Shown: positions 1 to 8,893 of the stretch, in pieces
How the letters are laid out: each line of letters begins with the position of its first letter
How positions within the stretch are numbered: position 1 is the stretch's first letter
NCBI GenBank assembly: GCA_014377155.1
Contig: JACMQD010000347.1
Span: 1 to 24,198, forward strand
Reading direction: 5' to 3'
Length of the DNA stretch: 24,198 nt
From: Herminiimonas sp.
GTDB taxonomy: Bacteria > Pseudomonadota > Gammaproteobacteria > Burkholderiales > Burkholderiaceae
Notes under the pieces: model-generated
Databases searched by the model: none
The model's input: the letters and a program-made list of their open reading frames with translations, nothing else
What the model was told of the DNA's origin: nothing
Made by a program: the position numbers and the translations under genes

Positions 1-1098
1 CATCATGCGCGCACTCGACGCCAAGCCGAAGTGATCCTTCGGCGTGAACTTGATGACCCCTTGCGTGATGGCTATGCCACCGGACGCCTCTAGCGCATTT
101 TTTAACGCTGCGCGAAATACCGCGGTGCCAGGCTTGCCTTTAGTCAGAGCGACGGGAATCGCTTCCTGTAATATCAGATACGCATCGTAGCCATGCGCGG
201 CAAACTGATTCCGGGTGCCCGCACCAAATTGCTTTTCATAGCGCGTCACAAAATCGACCGCCAGCTTCTTCGACGGATGATTATCCGGCAGGGCCTCGGG
301 CAACACCGCCAGGCCGGCGACGACGAACGAACCTTCAACGTCCTTGCCGCCGATCCGAATCAGGTCGCGCGATGCAGCGCCGTGCGTCTGGTAGATCTTG
401 CCTTTGTAACCGCGCTCGATGATGGCCTTGTGCGGCATGGCAGCGCCGCTACCGGAGGCTCCCAGCAATACCGCATCCGGCCGGGCTGCAAGAATTTTAA
501 GCGCCTGCCCGGTGACCGCCGTATCGGCGCGTGCGAAGCGTTCGGTGGTGATTAATTGCAAGCCTGCCTTGCCGGCCTGGTTACTGAATTCCTTTAGCCA
601 TGCTTCGCCGTAGGCGTCGGAATAGCCCAGGAAAGCGACCGTCTTGATGCCGGTCTTGAGCATGTGTTCGACCACTGCAGTGGCCATCAATGCCGTCGAC
701 TGTGCTACGCGGAAGGTCCAGGTTCCTTTTGCTTCGGTCAGCTCGACCGGCGATGTGGAAATCTGCACGGTGTGGCCTTCTGCGGCCACTTCCGCCAGGG
801 CGATCGATGCCGGCGTGGCCGTAGAACCGACGATGATATCGACTTTTTCTTCGCTGATCAGGCGCCGCGCATTTTTGTTCGACTGCGTTGTATCGGACGC
901 GTCATCGAGAATGATAAGTTTGACTTTTTCACCACCGATGGTCTCGGGCCATAATGAAATTCCGTTACGGGTGGGAATGCCCAAACCGGATGCCGGGCCG
1001 GTTAATGGCAGACTGACGCCGATCGTAATGTCGGCAGCAGCGTGGCCGACGGTGCCTAGCAACAGGGCGAGCAGGGCGGGACGGAATGCGAGGTTCAT
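1..1098 (-). CDS. ABC transporter periplasmic substrate-binding protein, branched-chain amino acid type (partial)
   Basis: The frame is open from an ATG at 1098 to the left edge, giving 366 residues without a stop; the C-terminus is outside the window. The N-terminus is a signal peptide (MNLAFRPALLALLLGTVGHA) followed by ADITIGVSLPLTGPASGLG, the usual mature start of the LivJ/LivK periplasmic-binding family (Peripla_BP_6). GVIKFTPKDHFGL near the visible end is also typical of the family. Such proteins capture amino acids, amides or aromatic acids in the periplasm for a LivHMGF-type importer. A ribosome site, GGAGAG, precedes the ATG. The gene lies downstream of and co-oriented with a marR gene and has its own operator-like repeat at 1159-1185. 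The substrate is unknown; the neighbouring flavin monooxygenase suggests an aromatic or heterocyclic compound, but that is inference. Permease and ATPase genes, if present, would lie to the left of the window. Confidence 0.93.
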   Translation of the reverse strand, partial: MNLAFRPALLALLLGTVGHAAADITIGVSLPLTGPASGLGIPTRNGISLWPETIGGEKVKLIILDDASDTTQSNKNARRLISEEKVDIIVGSTATPASIALAEVAAEGHTVQISTSPVELTEAKGTWTFRVAQSTALMATAVVEHMLKTGIKTVAFLGYSDAYGEAWLKEFSNQAGKAGLQLITTERFARADTAVTGQALKILAARPDAVLLGASGSGAAMPHKAIIERGYKGKIYQTHGAASRDLIRIGGKDVEGSFVVAGLAVLPEALPDNHPSKKLAVDFVTRYEKQFGAGTRNQFAAHGYDAYLILQEAIPVALTKGKPGTAVFRAALKNALEASGGIAITQGVIKFTPKDHFGLASSARMM

Positions 1099-1158
1099 GG
1101 TCTCTCCATTTATTCTGATGAAATCAGGCTTCGATTTAAGGGTCTATCATTCTCGCGC

Positions 1159-1185
1159 ATTATTGTTATGCAGCGTAACAATAAT
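1159..1185. promoter_or_regulatory. Probable MarR operator A, upstream of the substrate-binding protein gene
   Basis: ATTATTGTTA (1159-1168) and TAACAATAAT (1176-1185) form a perfect 10-bp inverted repeat with a 7-bp spacer. It lies about 60-87 bp upstream of the substrate-binding protein ATG. The core, ATTGTT-N9-AACAAT, has the same half-sites and spacing as the repeat at 1981-2007 in front of the monooxygenase. A dimeric winged-helix protein such as the MarR regulator encoded between the two sites is the natural binder. The repeat is seen directly; the assignment to this MarR protein is inference. Confidence 0.7.
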
Positions 1186-1256
1186 TACAGTGGTTGCGGT
1201 CAAGTCGGATTTATATCCACATCGCTTCGCGCTCTCGAGCGAAAAGGCGACGAGGC

Positions 1257-1772
1257 TTAGTCCTCAAGCCTGCAAAGCATGCACAACTTGCCAAGTAGAA
1301 ATTGAAGTTGCTTTCGCTCGCTTTCGGTCAACGCATGTGCAATACGGTTGTCATGATCTGCTACATGTTTTTTATACTTTTTAAGCTGACGCAGGCCGAC
1401 CCGCGTCAGGTTCAGATTGTAAGAGCGGCGGTCGCTGGACGATTGTCGCTCGACCAATCCCATCGATTCGAAACTGTCGATAATCGCTACCACGCCCGAG
1501 CGGGCAATGCCGATCACCTCAGCAAGTTTGCTTTGTGAAATCCCGGGATTGTTTTCGATGATCACCAGTGACGAAAAGCGCTGTGGCGTAATCCCAAGAC
1601 TGGCGAGAGAATTGGCAAAATCTTCGTAAATCGATAATTGTGCGCGCCGCACCGCATAGCCGATCAGACCGTCCAGCATATCGTATTCGATACCCTCGAT
1701 TCGGGCGTTGAACGACGTGATTGCGCCGGCGGACTGGTCGACAACGGGCGACGCAGTGTTCAATTCTGTCAT
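1257..1772 (-). CDS. MarR family transcriptional regulator
   Basis: The 171-residue protein has the MarR winged-helix layout. An N-terminal helix (about residues 30-60) is followed by ITPQRFSSLVIIENNPGISQ, then the recognition region KLAEVIGIARSGVVAIIDSF, and the wing with the family signature VERQSSSDRRSYNLNLT. A C-terminal dimerisation helix follows. MarR dimers usually repress nearby genes and are released by small aromatic or phenolic ligands. The ATG at 1772 has GAGG upstream. The gene sits between a binding-protein gene (same strand, downstream) and a divergent flavin monooxygenase, and both of these have a matching inverted repeat in their promoters. No third copy of the repeat is evident just upstream of marR itself, so autoregulation would have to act from the site at 1981-2007, about 210 bp away. 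The ligand is unknown. Confidence 0.93.
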   Translation of the reverse strand: MTELNTASPVVDQSAGAITSFNARIEGIEYDMLDGLIGYAVRRAQLSIYEDFANSLASLGITPQRFSSLVIIENNPGISQSKLAEVIGIARSGVVAIIDSFESMGLVERQSSSDRRSYNLNLTRVGLRQLKKYKKHVADHDNRIAHALTESERKQLQFLLGKLCMLCRLED

Positions 1773-1980
1773 TGCAGTACCTCGAAATAAAGGAGTTCAT
1801 GCGTGTAACCGCACCGCATTCGATGTCATACGGCGTCTTGCAATGGATCGATTGTATCTTGTCGTGGCGCGACCATGCCTGGCGCTGGTGATCGCACGTA
1901 TGGTTCGCACTTAATTTGTCGGTGGCGCGGCAACTCAAGTCGATCCGTTTGGCGAACCGCGTACCCACCTGTTCAGCTAA

Positions 1981-2007
1981 AACATTGTTATATACTAGAA
2001 CAATGTT
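1981..2007 (+). promoter_or_regulatory. Probable MarR operator B overlapping the monooxygenase promoter
   Basis: AACATTGTT (1981-1989) and AACAATGTT (1999-2007) are a perfect 9-bp inverted repeat with a 9-bp spacer. The spacer contains TATACT (1991-1996), a good sigma-70 -10 hexamer. Transcription would begin near 2003, leaving a leader of about 17 nt with the ribosome site GAAAGGG before the ATG at 2020. No convincing -35 hexamer is seen. A protein bound here would cover the -10 element, so simple repression is the likely mode. The core matches the repeat at 1159-1185. Confidence 0.72.
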
Positions 2008-2019
2008 GAAAGGGCCAAG

Positions 2020-3252
2020 ATGAAAGTGACAATTGCGGGTGCGGGGATTGGTGGGCTTTCGTTGGCGCTGATGCTGCAACGGCGGGGCATCGATGTCGAG
2101 GTTTTCGAGGCGGTCACTACGATCAAGCCGTTGGGTGTGGGCATTAACCTGCTGCCTCACGCAAGCCAGCAACTGTGCGAGCTGGGCCTCGAACAATGCC
2201 TGGCCGACAATGGTATTGAAACCTCGAGCCTGGCTTATTTCAACCGGCTGGGTCAGGAAATCTGGCGCGAACCGCGCGGGCTGGCGGCCGGTTATGACTT
2301 TCCGCAATTCTCCATCCATCGTGGCCAGCTGCAGATGACATTGCTGAAGTCGGCGCTCGAAAGACTGGGGACACAGGTGATTCATCAAGGCCATGCATTT
2401 CAATCTTTCAAGCAGGTTGCGGACAAGGTAATCACCACTTTCACGCGCCGCGCCGACGGCGTTGAGATCGAAGTCGAATCCGACGTGCTGGTAGGTGCCG
2501 ATGGCATTCACTCTGCGGTGCGCAAATTTCTGTACGCGCGCGACGACCCACCACGTTTTTCTGGCCGAATGTTGTGGCGCGCTGTTACAGAGTGCGCGCC
2601 TTTCATGGACGGCCGCAGCATGTTCATGGCCGGCCATCAGGACCAGAAGTTCGTCTGCTACCCGATCTCGGAGCCGGCTCGCCAGGCGGGACGTTCGCTG
2701 GTGAACTGGATTGCCGAATTGCGCGTGCCGGATGGCGAACTGCCCGGAACCGACTGGAACCGTAAAGTTGACAAGCACATTTTTAGCGCCGCTTTTGATC
2801 AGTGGAAGTGGGACTGGATCGATATTCCGGCGGTTATCGACGGCGCCACCGAGATTTTTGAATTTCCGCTGGTCGATCGGGATCCGCTACCTCGCTGGAC
2901 CTTCGAGCGTGTGACGCTGCTGGGGGATGCAGCGCATCCGATGTACCCGATCGGATCCAACGGCAGCGCGCAGGCAATCCTGGATGGACGTTACTTGAGC
3001 GATTGCCTCAAGAATGAAACCAGCATTAGTCATGCTTTGCGTGAGTACGAAGCGGATCGCTTGCCTAAAACGACCGGCATCGTTTTGCGCAATCGTATGA
3101 ACGGTCCTGAGCAAGTCATGCAGTTGGCACACGAACGTGCGCCGGATGGCTTCCAGCATGTCAATGACGTGATTGCGCAAGAAACACTCGAGGAAATTTC
3201 GTCGCGCTACAAGCGTCTAGCCGGCTTCGACAAGGACGCTTTGCGCCGCTAA
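2020..3252 (+). CDS. FAD-dependent aromatic-ring monooxygenase, PhzS-like (group A flavoprotein)
   Basis: The 410-residue protein has the three signatures of single-component flavin hydroxylases. These are the Rossmann motif GAGIGG at residues 7-12, the DG motif VGADGIHS at about 158-165, and the GD motif GDAAHPMYPIGSNG from residue 302. The long GDAAHPMYPIGSNG form is typical of the PhzS (5-methylphenazine-1-carboxylate monooxygenase) and related flavin-dependent oxidoreductase group, rather than of p-hydroxybenzoate hydroxylase. The enzyme would use NAD(P)H and O2 to hydroxylate an aromatic or N-heterocyclic substrate in the cytoplasm. The ATG has GAAAGGG upstream, and the promoter carries the MarR-type repeat at 1981-2007. 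It is a single-gene unit ending convergently to ybdD. No phenazine synthesis genes are present, so a catabolic role under MarR control is more likely. The exact substrate cannot be told. Confidence 0.93.
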   Translation: MKVTIAGAGIGGLSLALMLQRRGIDVEVFEAVTTIKPLGVGINLLPHASQQLCELGLEQCLADNGIETSSLAYFNRLGQEIWREPRGLAAGYDFPQFSIHRGQLQMTLLKSALERLGTQVIHQGHAFQSFKQVADKVITTFTRRADGVEIEVESDVLVGADGIHSAVRKFLYARDDPPRFSGRMLWRAVTECAPFMDGRSMFMAGHQDQKFVCYPISEPARQAGRSLVNWIAELRVPDGELPGTDWNRKVDKHIFSAAFDQWKWDWIDIPAVIDGATEIFEFPLVDRDPLPRWTFERVTLLGDAAHPMYPIGSNGSAQAILDGRYLSDCLKNETSISHALREYEADRLPKTTGIVLRNRMNGPEQVMQLAHERAPDGFQHVNDVIAQETLEEISSRYKRLAGFDKDALRR

Positions 3253-3265
3253 TTTTGCCATGCAT

Positions 3266-3293
3266 CAGCGACGACCGCCTCTATCGGTCGCTG
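3266..3293. terminator. Weak hairpin between convergent genes, possible terminator
   Basis: CAGCGAC (3266-3272) pairs perfectly with GTCGCTG (3287-3293). It lies in the 87-bp gap between the monooxygenase stop and the ybdD stop. An inner alternative pairing, GACCG with CGGTC, is also possible. No U-run follows on either strand, so it is not a textbook intrinsic terminator. Its position between two convergent 3' ends is the main reason to list it. Confidence 0.25.
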
Positions 3294-3339
3294 CTCAGAA
3301 TTACTTTGCCTTAAGGCGGTTCGAGCCCTTTCGTCGCCG

Positions 3340-3540
3340 CTAGCAACATCGGGAGGAACGGCCATTTTCCCCGTAGCGCGCATCCTGCCGTTCACGAAAA
3401 AATTCCTCGTAGCTCATAAACGGCAAATCGGGATGGGTTGCTTCCATGTGCGAGACGTAGTTGCCGTAATCCGGCAAGCCCACCATCAGCCGCATGGTTT
3501 GTCCGAGATAGCGCCCGGCCTGTGCAAGTTCATCCAGCAT
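3340..3540 (-). CDS. YbdD/YjiX family small protein (CstA partner)
   Basis: The 66-residue protein matches the YbdD/YjiX family along its whole length: a helical N-terminus with [19 protein letters not shown], then [20 protein letters not shown] and the usual C-terminal RCC. The ATG at 3540 has AGGAGAG upstream. A longer frame reaching 3831 is open but would overlap cstA, so the short start is chosen. It begins 16 nt after the cstA stop on the same strand, the standard cstA-ybdD arrangement. The family is nearly always found next to CstA/BtsT transporters and is thought to assist them, though its exact role is poorly known. The two C-terminal cysteines could bind a metal or form a disulfide; that is speculation. 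Confidence 0.93.
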   Translation of the reverse strand: MLDELAQAGRYLGQTMRLMVGLPDYGNYVSHMEATHPDLPFMSYEEFFRERQDARYGENGRSSRCC

Positions 3541-3556
3541 GATCACGACTCTCCTT

Positions 3557-5623
3557 TTATAGAACAGGCACGCCCGGCATGCCCTGAAATGGCGTCTCGC
3601 TGGATGTCGCGCGATTGTTTCGCCGCGCAGCCACGACCGTGCGTACACCGAATACCACCACGCTGACCAACACCAGCATGAAAAACGCTGCCAGCCCGGC
3701 ATCGATGTAGTCGTTGAAAATAATCTGCTGCATTTGCGCGGGCGTCTTGGCCGGCGCGAGAAGTTCACCTTTTGCCAATACGCCTTTATAGCGGTCGGCA
3801 TGGGCCAGAAAGCCGATTTTAGGATTGGCATGAAAAATCTTTTGCCAGCCCGCGGTCAGGGTACAGATCAGGATCCAGACAGTCGGCACGATGGTGATCC
3901 AGGTATAGCGGTCGCGTTTCATCTTGAACAGGACACAGGTCGCCAGCACGAGCGCAATCCCGGCCAGCATCTGGTTCGAGATACCGAAAAGCGGCCATAG
4001 GGTGTTGATGCCGCCGAGTGGGTCGACCACGCCCTGGTAAAGGAAGTATCCCCAGCCAGTTACACAGAGGCCCGTGGCGATCAGGTTTGCGAAGATCGAA
4101 TCGGTTTTCTTCAGGGCAGGTACAAAAGTACCGAGCAGATCCTGCAGCATGAAGCGCCCGGCGCGTGTACCGGCATCGACTGCGGTCAGGATAAACAGCG
4201 CTTCGAACAGGATTGCGAAATGGTACCAAAAGGCCATCATGGTCTTACCGCCAACAACATTCGACAGGATCTGCGCCATGCCGACCGCCAGCGTCGGTGC
4301 ACCACCGGCGCGGGAAATGATGGTCTTTTCACCGACGTCTCGGGCGGTCTCGGTCAGCATTTCGGGTGTGATATGAAAGCCCCATTGCGAAATCGCGGCC
4401 GCCGCCGATTCGGGTGTGCTGCCGATCAGCGCTGCCGGACTGTTCATCGCAAAATATACGCCAGGCTCGATGCAGGAAGCGGCAATCAGCGCCATGATGG
4501 CGACGAACGATTCCATCAACATGGCGCCGTAGCCGATGAAGCGTATATGGCTTTCATTTTCGATCAGCTTTGGCGTTGTGCCAGACGAAATCAGCGCATG
4601 GAAACCCGAAACTGCGCCGCAGGCGATGGTGATGAAGAGGAAGGGAAACAGACTACCCGACCATACCGGACCGGTACCATCGATAAACTGGGTCGTCGAC
4701 GGCATTTTCAGCATCGGCGCGACGAGTAGAATGCCCAGTGCCAAGCCGAGGATGGTGCCGATCTTGAGAAAGGTCGACAAATAATCGCGCGGCGCCAGCA
4801 GCAACCATACCGGCAGCACCGAGGCGACGAAGCCATAGCCGATCAGCATCCATGTCAGCTGCTTGCCGTCGAATGTGAACATCGCGGCCAGGGTAGGGTT
4901 GTCCTGCACGTATTGACCGCCGATGATCGCCAACATCAGCAAAATGAATCCGATGACGGAGATTTCGCCGATGCGGCCCGGGCGGATGTAGCGCAAGTAG
5001 ATCCCCATGAACATCGCAACAGGAATCGTCGCCGCGACCGTGAAGGTGCCCCACGGCGAATCGGCAAGCGCTTTGACCACGATCAGCGCCAGTACCGCGA
5101 GGATGATCACCATGATCATGAAAGTGCCGAACAGGGCGATCACACCCGGCACCGGGCCCAGTTCGGACTTGATCAAGTCCCCAAGCGAGCGGCCATCGCG
5201 GCGGGTGGAAATAAACAGGATCAGCATGTCCTGTACTGCGCCGGCGAAGACCACCCCGGCCAGTATCCACAGCATGCCTGGCAGGTAGCCCATCTGCGCC
5301 GCCAGCACCGGGCCGACCAACGGCCCGGCACCGGCGATCGCCGCAAAGTGATGGCCGAACAGGACGTTCTTGTTGGTCGGTACATAGTCAAGGCCGTCGT
5401 TGTACTTGTAGGCCGGCGTCATGCGTTTTGGATCGAGTGCCAGGACGCGATTGGCAATGAACTTGCTGTAGAAGCGATAGGCGATCAGGTAGACGCACAC
5501 GGCGGCAGAAACGATCCATACCGCATTGATTGATTCGCCGCGGTGCAGGGCGATGGTGCCGAATGAAAACGCACCGAGAACAGCAAGGCAAAGCCAGAGA
5601 AAGGGGCGTGCTAGTTGATTCAT
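3557..5623 (-). CDS. cstA: Carbon starvation protein CstA, pyruvate/peptide transporter
   Basis: The 688-residue multi-spanning inner-membrane protein is close to the usual CstA/BtsT length (about 700). Family signatures are visible: the region after the first two membrane helices with [19 protein letters not shown], the block [20 protein letters not shown], then [13 protein letters not shown] and the [12 protein letters not shown] loop. Many hydrophobic helices follow, with a last helix near residues 645-670. E. coli homologues carry pyruvate (BtsT, CstA) and have been linked to peptide use during starvation. The ATG at 5623 is preceded by GGAGG. The gene is followed at 16 nt by ybdD, so the two form an operon. 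The upstream region holds strong palindromes (5718-5758) that may bind a regulator. No LytTR two-component genes are nearby. Confidence 0.96.
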   Translation of the reverse strand: MNQLARPFLWLCLAVLGAFSFGTIALHRGESINAVWIVSAAVCVYLIAYRFYSKFIANRVLALDPKRMTPAYKYNDGLDYVPTNKNVLFGHHFAAIAGAGPLVGPVLAAQMGYLPGMLWILAGVVFAGAVQDMLILFISTRRDGRSLGDLIKSELGPVPGVIALFGTFMIMVIILAVLALIVVKALADSPWGTFTVAATIPVAMFMGIYLRYIRPGRIGEISVIGFILLMLAIIGGQYVQDNPTLAAMFTFDGKQLTWMLIGYGFVASVLPVWLLLAPRDYLSTFLKIGTILGLALGILLVAPMLKMPSTTQFIDGTGPVWSGSLFPFLFITIACGAVSGFHALISSGTTPKLIENESHIRFIGYGAMLMESFVAIMALIAASCIEPGVYFAMNSPAALIGSTPESAAAAISQWGFHITPEMLTETARDVGEKTIISRAGGAPTLAVGMAQILSNVVGGKTMMAFWYHFAILFEALFILTAVDAGTRAGRFMLQDLLGTFVPALKKTDSIFANLIATGLCVTGWGYFLYQGVVDPLGGINTLWPLFGISNQMLAGIALVLATCVLFKMKRDRYTWITIVPTVWILICTLTAGWQKIFHANPKIGFLAHADRYKGVLAKGELLAPAKTPAQMQQIIFNDYIDAGLAAFFMLVLVSVVVFGVRTVVAARRNNRATSSETPFQGMPGVPVL

Positions 5624-5717
5624 GTCACCTCCAGGTTGTTATCGTCAGTCGGCTGCACCCAAACGAAATATTTAAAAGCGCAGCTCTGTTTGATAACAAT
5701 TGTCTTATTTGCATGGC

Positions 5718-5758
5718 GGTGCCACAAGCGTACAACTACGTAGTTGGCACCACGTAGT
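5718..5758. promoter_or_regulatory. Palindromic cluster upstream of cstA
   Basis: The 245-bp gap between the cstA start (5623) and the DUF4124 gene end (5869) contains three nested elements. CAACTACGTAGTTG (5733-5746) is a perfect 14-bp palindrome. GGTGCCA (5718-5724) and TGGCACC (5745-5751) are a perfect 7-bp inverted repeat around it. ACGTAGT occurs twice, at 5738 and 5752, 14 bp apart. The cluster is about 95-135 bp upstream of the cstA ATG, a reasonable distance for an activator site. No known operator consensus is recognised here. Confidence 0.4.
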
Positions 5759-5868
5759 AATACGCATTTTTTGAAGACAACTTGGAGATTTATACGGTGG
5801 CGCGAACGCGCGGGCGCTCGGCCGCCGCAGGATACGACAGCGTCAGCCTGAGGCTTGCAAGGATCGAA

Positions 5869-6327
5869 TCAGCTCAGTTTGCCGAAATTCGCGTTACCGG
5901 GCCCGGTGCATTCGAGGTCGTGGCGTTCGGCCGCGCGTTGCGCCTTGAGACGTGCTTTCGACATGCCCCGTGGTGCTGCCGTGGCTACGGTATCTTGTGC
6001 GGATTTTCGACGCAGTGCCAATTGCGCGCATTTTTTCGCCTTGGCCGATTCCGCACGCGCTATCTGATTGCGATGCTTGCGGTCCTGCGCTTGCAGCTTG
6101 TTGCGCTCGCCGTCGATACGGCTCAGGTCTTCGCGCTGGCGCCGGGCACGCTCGGCCGCGCGTGCTGCTTCGGCAGATGGTACCGGGTCGGCCACGTCGA
6201 TCTGTTTTCCGCCAGGGCACGGTGCGTCGCTGTATGTGACGCTGCCGCCACCTTCGCATTTATAAATGGCCCGCGCCGGGGTCGATGCCAGGGCGAAAAT
6301 ACACAACAGCAGGAGGCGTACATTCAT
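5869..6327 (-). CDS. DUF4124 domain-containing secreted protein
   Basis: The 152-residue protein begins with a clear signal peptide (MNVRLLLLCIFALASTPARA). The short DUF4124 domain follows directly (IYKCEGGGSVTYSDAPCPGG, about residues 21-45), with its two conserved cysteines. The rest is a highly charged Ala/Arg/Lys-rich helical stretch, probably a coiled coil (residues about 52-135). DUF4124 proteins are common in beta- and gammaproteobacteria, are exported, and have no proven function. The gene starts 12 nt after the stop of the FAD dehydrogenase gene, so it is probably the last gene of the wrbA operon. No clear Shine-Dalgarno is seen before the ATG, but the signal peptide supports this start. 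No terminator with a U-run is visible downstream. Confidence 0.88.
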   Translation of the reverse strand: MNVRLLLLCIFALASTPARAIYKCEGGGSVTYSDAPCPGGKQIDVADPVPSAEAARAAERARRQREDLSRIDGERNKLQAQDRKHRNQIARAESAKAKKCAQLALRRKSAQDTVATAAPRGMSKARLKAQRAAERHDLECTGPGNANFGKLS

Positions 6328-6339
6328 GTTTTTATCGGG

Positions 6340-7746
6340 TCAGAGGACTTTGCCGGGATTCATCAGGTTCAGCGGATCGAGCGCCTTTTTAATGGTGCGC
6401 ATCAATTGCATTTCGACGGCGGATTTGTAGCGCAGGATTTCGTCACGTTTGAGAGCACCGACGCCGTGTTCGGCCGAGATTGAACCGCCGTAACGGTGCG
6501 CGCCGTCGTGCACGATCTTGTTGACCGCATCTTGCCGGGCGATGAAATCATCGGCACTCGCATTCTCGGGGGGCGAGACGTTGTAATGCAGATTGCCGTC
6601 GCCGAGATGACCGAAAGTCACCATCCGGCACTGCGGAAAGTCTGCCTGCAGCAGCACATCGGTGGTGCGGATGAATTCACCGATGCGCGAAATCGGCACC
6701 GAAATATCATGCTTGATGTTCTTCCCTTCTTCCGCCTGCGCCAGGGGAATGTGCTCGCGCAAGTTCCACAAGCCTTTCGACTGCGCAATCGAGGACGCCA
6801 CAACGGCATCTTCGATTACGCCTTGTTCGAGGGCGCTGGTGATCAATTCTTCGAGCAGCGTCGTCGCGTGTTCTTCGGACTCGCTGTCGGACAGTTCCAG
6901 CAGGACGTACTGCGGGTAAGGCTTTACGAAAGGCAGACGCATCTGCGGAAAATGTTTGGCAACCAGTTGCAGGCAAAAATCGGACATCAGCTCGAAGCCG
7001 GTCAGCGCTGCGCCGCAGTGCGACTGTGCCAGCGTCAGGAGCGACAGTGCATCGTCCGGCGTGGACATCGCCGCCAGCGCGGTCAGGCGCGCTTTCGGTT
7101 GGGGAAAGATCTTCAGCACGGCCGCGGTGATGATGCCCAGCGTGCCTTCGGCACCGATGAACAAATCGCGCAAGTCGTAGCCGGTATTGTCCTTGCGCAG
7201 GCCGCGCAAGCCACTCCAGATTTCACCTTGGGCAGTGACTACTTCGAGACCCAGGCACAGCTCGCGGGTATTGCCATAACGCAGGACGCCCGTGCCGCCG
7301 GCATTGGTGGCGAGATTGCCGCCGATGGTACAACTACCTTCGGCCGCCAGCGATAGGGGAAACAGTCGCGAGACGTCGGCGGCGGCTTGCTGGATATTTT
7401 GCAGGATACAGCCGGCTTCGACCGTCATCGTATTGTTGAGGGCGTCGATGTCGCGGACGCGCTGCAGCCGGGTCAGGCACAAAACAATGGCCGTACCGGA
7501 CCCGTCTGGGACGCTGCCCAGCACCAGTCCGGTATTGCCGCCCTGCGGCACGACCGGGACCTGATCGCGGTTGCACAGGACGATGATCGCCGCTACCTCG
7601 TCGGTGGTGCCGGGTCGCATTACCGCCCGCGCATTGCCGGTAAAGCGGCGTCGCCAGTCGGTCAGATAAGCGGCCATGTCCGCCGGGTCTGTCAGCACGT
7701 TTTGCGCACCGATGGCCGCCCGACAATCGTCGAGGAAATTAGTCAT
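6340..7746 (-). CDS. FAD-binding oxidoreductase, GlcD / D-2-hydroxyacid dehydrogenase family
   Basis: The 468-residue protein has the PCMH-type FAD domain at the N-terminus, with the pyrophosphate loop VPQGGNTGLV at about residues 66-75 and GSCTIGGNLATNAGGTG further on. The C-terminal FAD-oxidase domain contains GHLGDGNLHYNV, ISAEHGVG and the typical end DPLNLMNPGKVL. This family oxidises D-2-hydroxy acids (D-lactate, glycolate, D-2-hydroxyglutarate) and passes electrons to quinones or an electron-transfer protein. The paired HxxDGN and EHGVG motifs hold the catalytic metal and histidine in D-2-hydroxyglutarate dehydrogenases. The frame is open further upstream to 8220, but ATG 7746 is chosen because it overlaps the DUF2069 stop as ATGA and fits the family N-terminus. 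No GlcE or GlcF partners are present, so this is the single-subunit type. The exact substrate is uncertain. Confidence 0.93.
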   Translation of the reverse strand: MTNFLDDCRAAIGAQNVLTDPADMAAYLTDWRRRFTGNARAVMRPGTTDEVAAIIVLCNRDQVPVVPQGGNTGLVLGSVPDGSGTAIVLCLTRLQRVRDIDALNNTMTVEAGCILQNIQQAAADVSRLFPLSLAAEGSCTIGGNLATNAGGTGVLRYGNTRELCLGLEVVTAQGEIWSGLRGLRKDNTGYDLRDLFIGAEGTLGIITAAVLKIFPQPKARLTALAAMSTPDDALSLLTLAQSHCGAALTGFELMSDFCLQLVAKHFPQMRLPFVKPYPQYVLLELSDSESEEHATTLLEELITSALEQGVIEDAVVASSIAQSKGLWNLREHIPLAQAEEGKNIKHDISVPISRIGEFIRTTDVLLQADFPQCRMVTFGHLGDGNLHYNVSPPENASADDFIARQDAVNKIVHDGAHRYGGSISAEHGVGALKRDEILRYKSAVEMQLMRTIKKALDPLNLMNPGKVL

Positions 7747-8134
7747 TTCGAGGCTTTTTGAATAACCTGCTGCGCCAGCTTTTTTGCGGCCTTTTTGTAA
7801 GGACGCAAATAGAAAATGGCACAAAAGAAAAAGATGCACACCAGCGCCACTTCGATCAGGCCGAGCGTGGCAGAAAATCCCTGGTCGCTGCTGGCGCGTA
7901 CGATGCCTTCGGTCAGGTACAGCAGGATCATCATCGATGACCACTGCAGGGTGTACAGATTGCGCTTGAGGACTCCGATCAGCGGTATCAGGAGCGGCAC
8001 CACCTTGAGCACCAGCCATGAACCGCCGGGACGCAGCGGCGCCAAAAACAATTCCCATGCAACGCACAGAGCGATCAGTGCCAGCAGGCTGGCGACGGCG
8101 CCGTAGTAGTAGATTCTTTGAACCGGCGTTTCCA

Positions 8135-8135
<1 letters not shown>
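7743..8135 (-). CDS. DUF2069 family inner-membrane protein
   Basis: The 130-residue protein has about four hydrophobic segments (residues roughly 8-30, 40-57, 64-80 and 92-110) and a lysine-rich tail (RPYKKAAKKLAQQ). It matches the DUF2069 family of small predicted membrane proteins, including the short loop GGSWLVLKVVPLLIPLIGVL and YTLQWSSMMILLYLTEG. The ATG at 8135 overlaps the wrbA stop by one base (TGATG). Its own stop overlaps the next gene's ATG as ATGA, so the three genes should be translationally coupled. Its function is unknown. The context suggests a membrane partner for the flavoenzymes on either side, but nothing in the sequence proves this. The frame is open beyond the chosen start, as an extension inside wrbA that is rejected. 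Confidence 0.88.
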
Positions 8136-8812
<677 letters not shown>

Positions 8813-8893
8813 TTACGTAAAATTCTCCAGGTTGCGTGGTGTTTCCTGAAATAAAAAATAGACCGCCGGCTTCAACCTGGCGGCGTTAAACCG

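Noticed and set aside
1519..2778. Long minus-strand open frame of 419 codons
   Set aside because: It overlaps the start of marR and most of the monooxygenase gene, has no family resemblance and no sensible ribosome site; it is a shadow in GC-rich coding DNA.
3541..3831. N-terminal extension of YbdD (to 163 residues)
   Set aside because: It would overlap the cstA 3' end; AGGAGAG before the ATG at 3540 and the normal family length support the short form.
5696..5703. ACAATTGT palindrome in the cstA promoter as a third MarR site
   Set aside because: It shares the ACAAT letters but has no 9-bp spacer and only 8 bp of symmetry; it does not match the operator pair.
5782..6483. Plus-strand open frame of 233 codons opposite the DUF4124 gene
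   Set aside because: The minus strand encodes a protein with a clear signal peptide and DUF4124 domain; the plus-strand product has no recognisable features.
6496..7356. Plus-strand open frame of 286 codons
   Set aside because: It lies fully antisense to the well-supported FAD dehydrogenase and is rich in Arg, Gln and His, as antisense shadows usually are.
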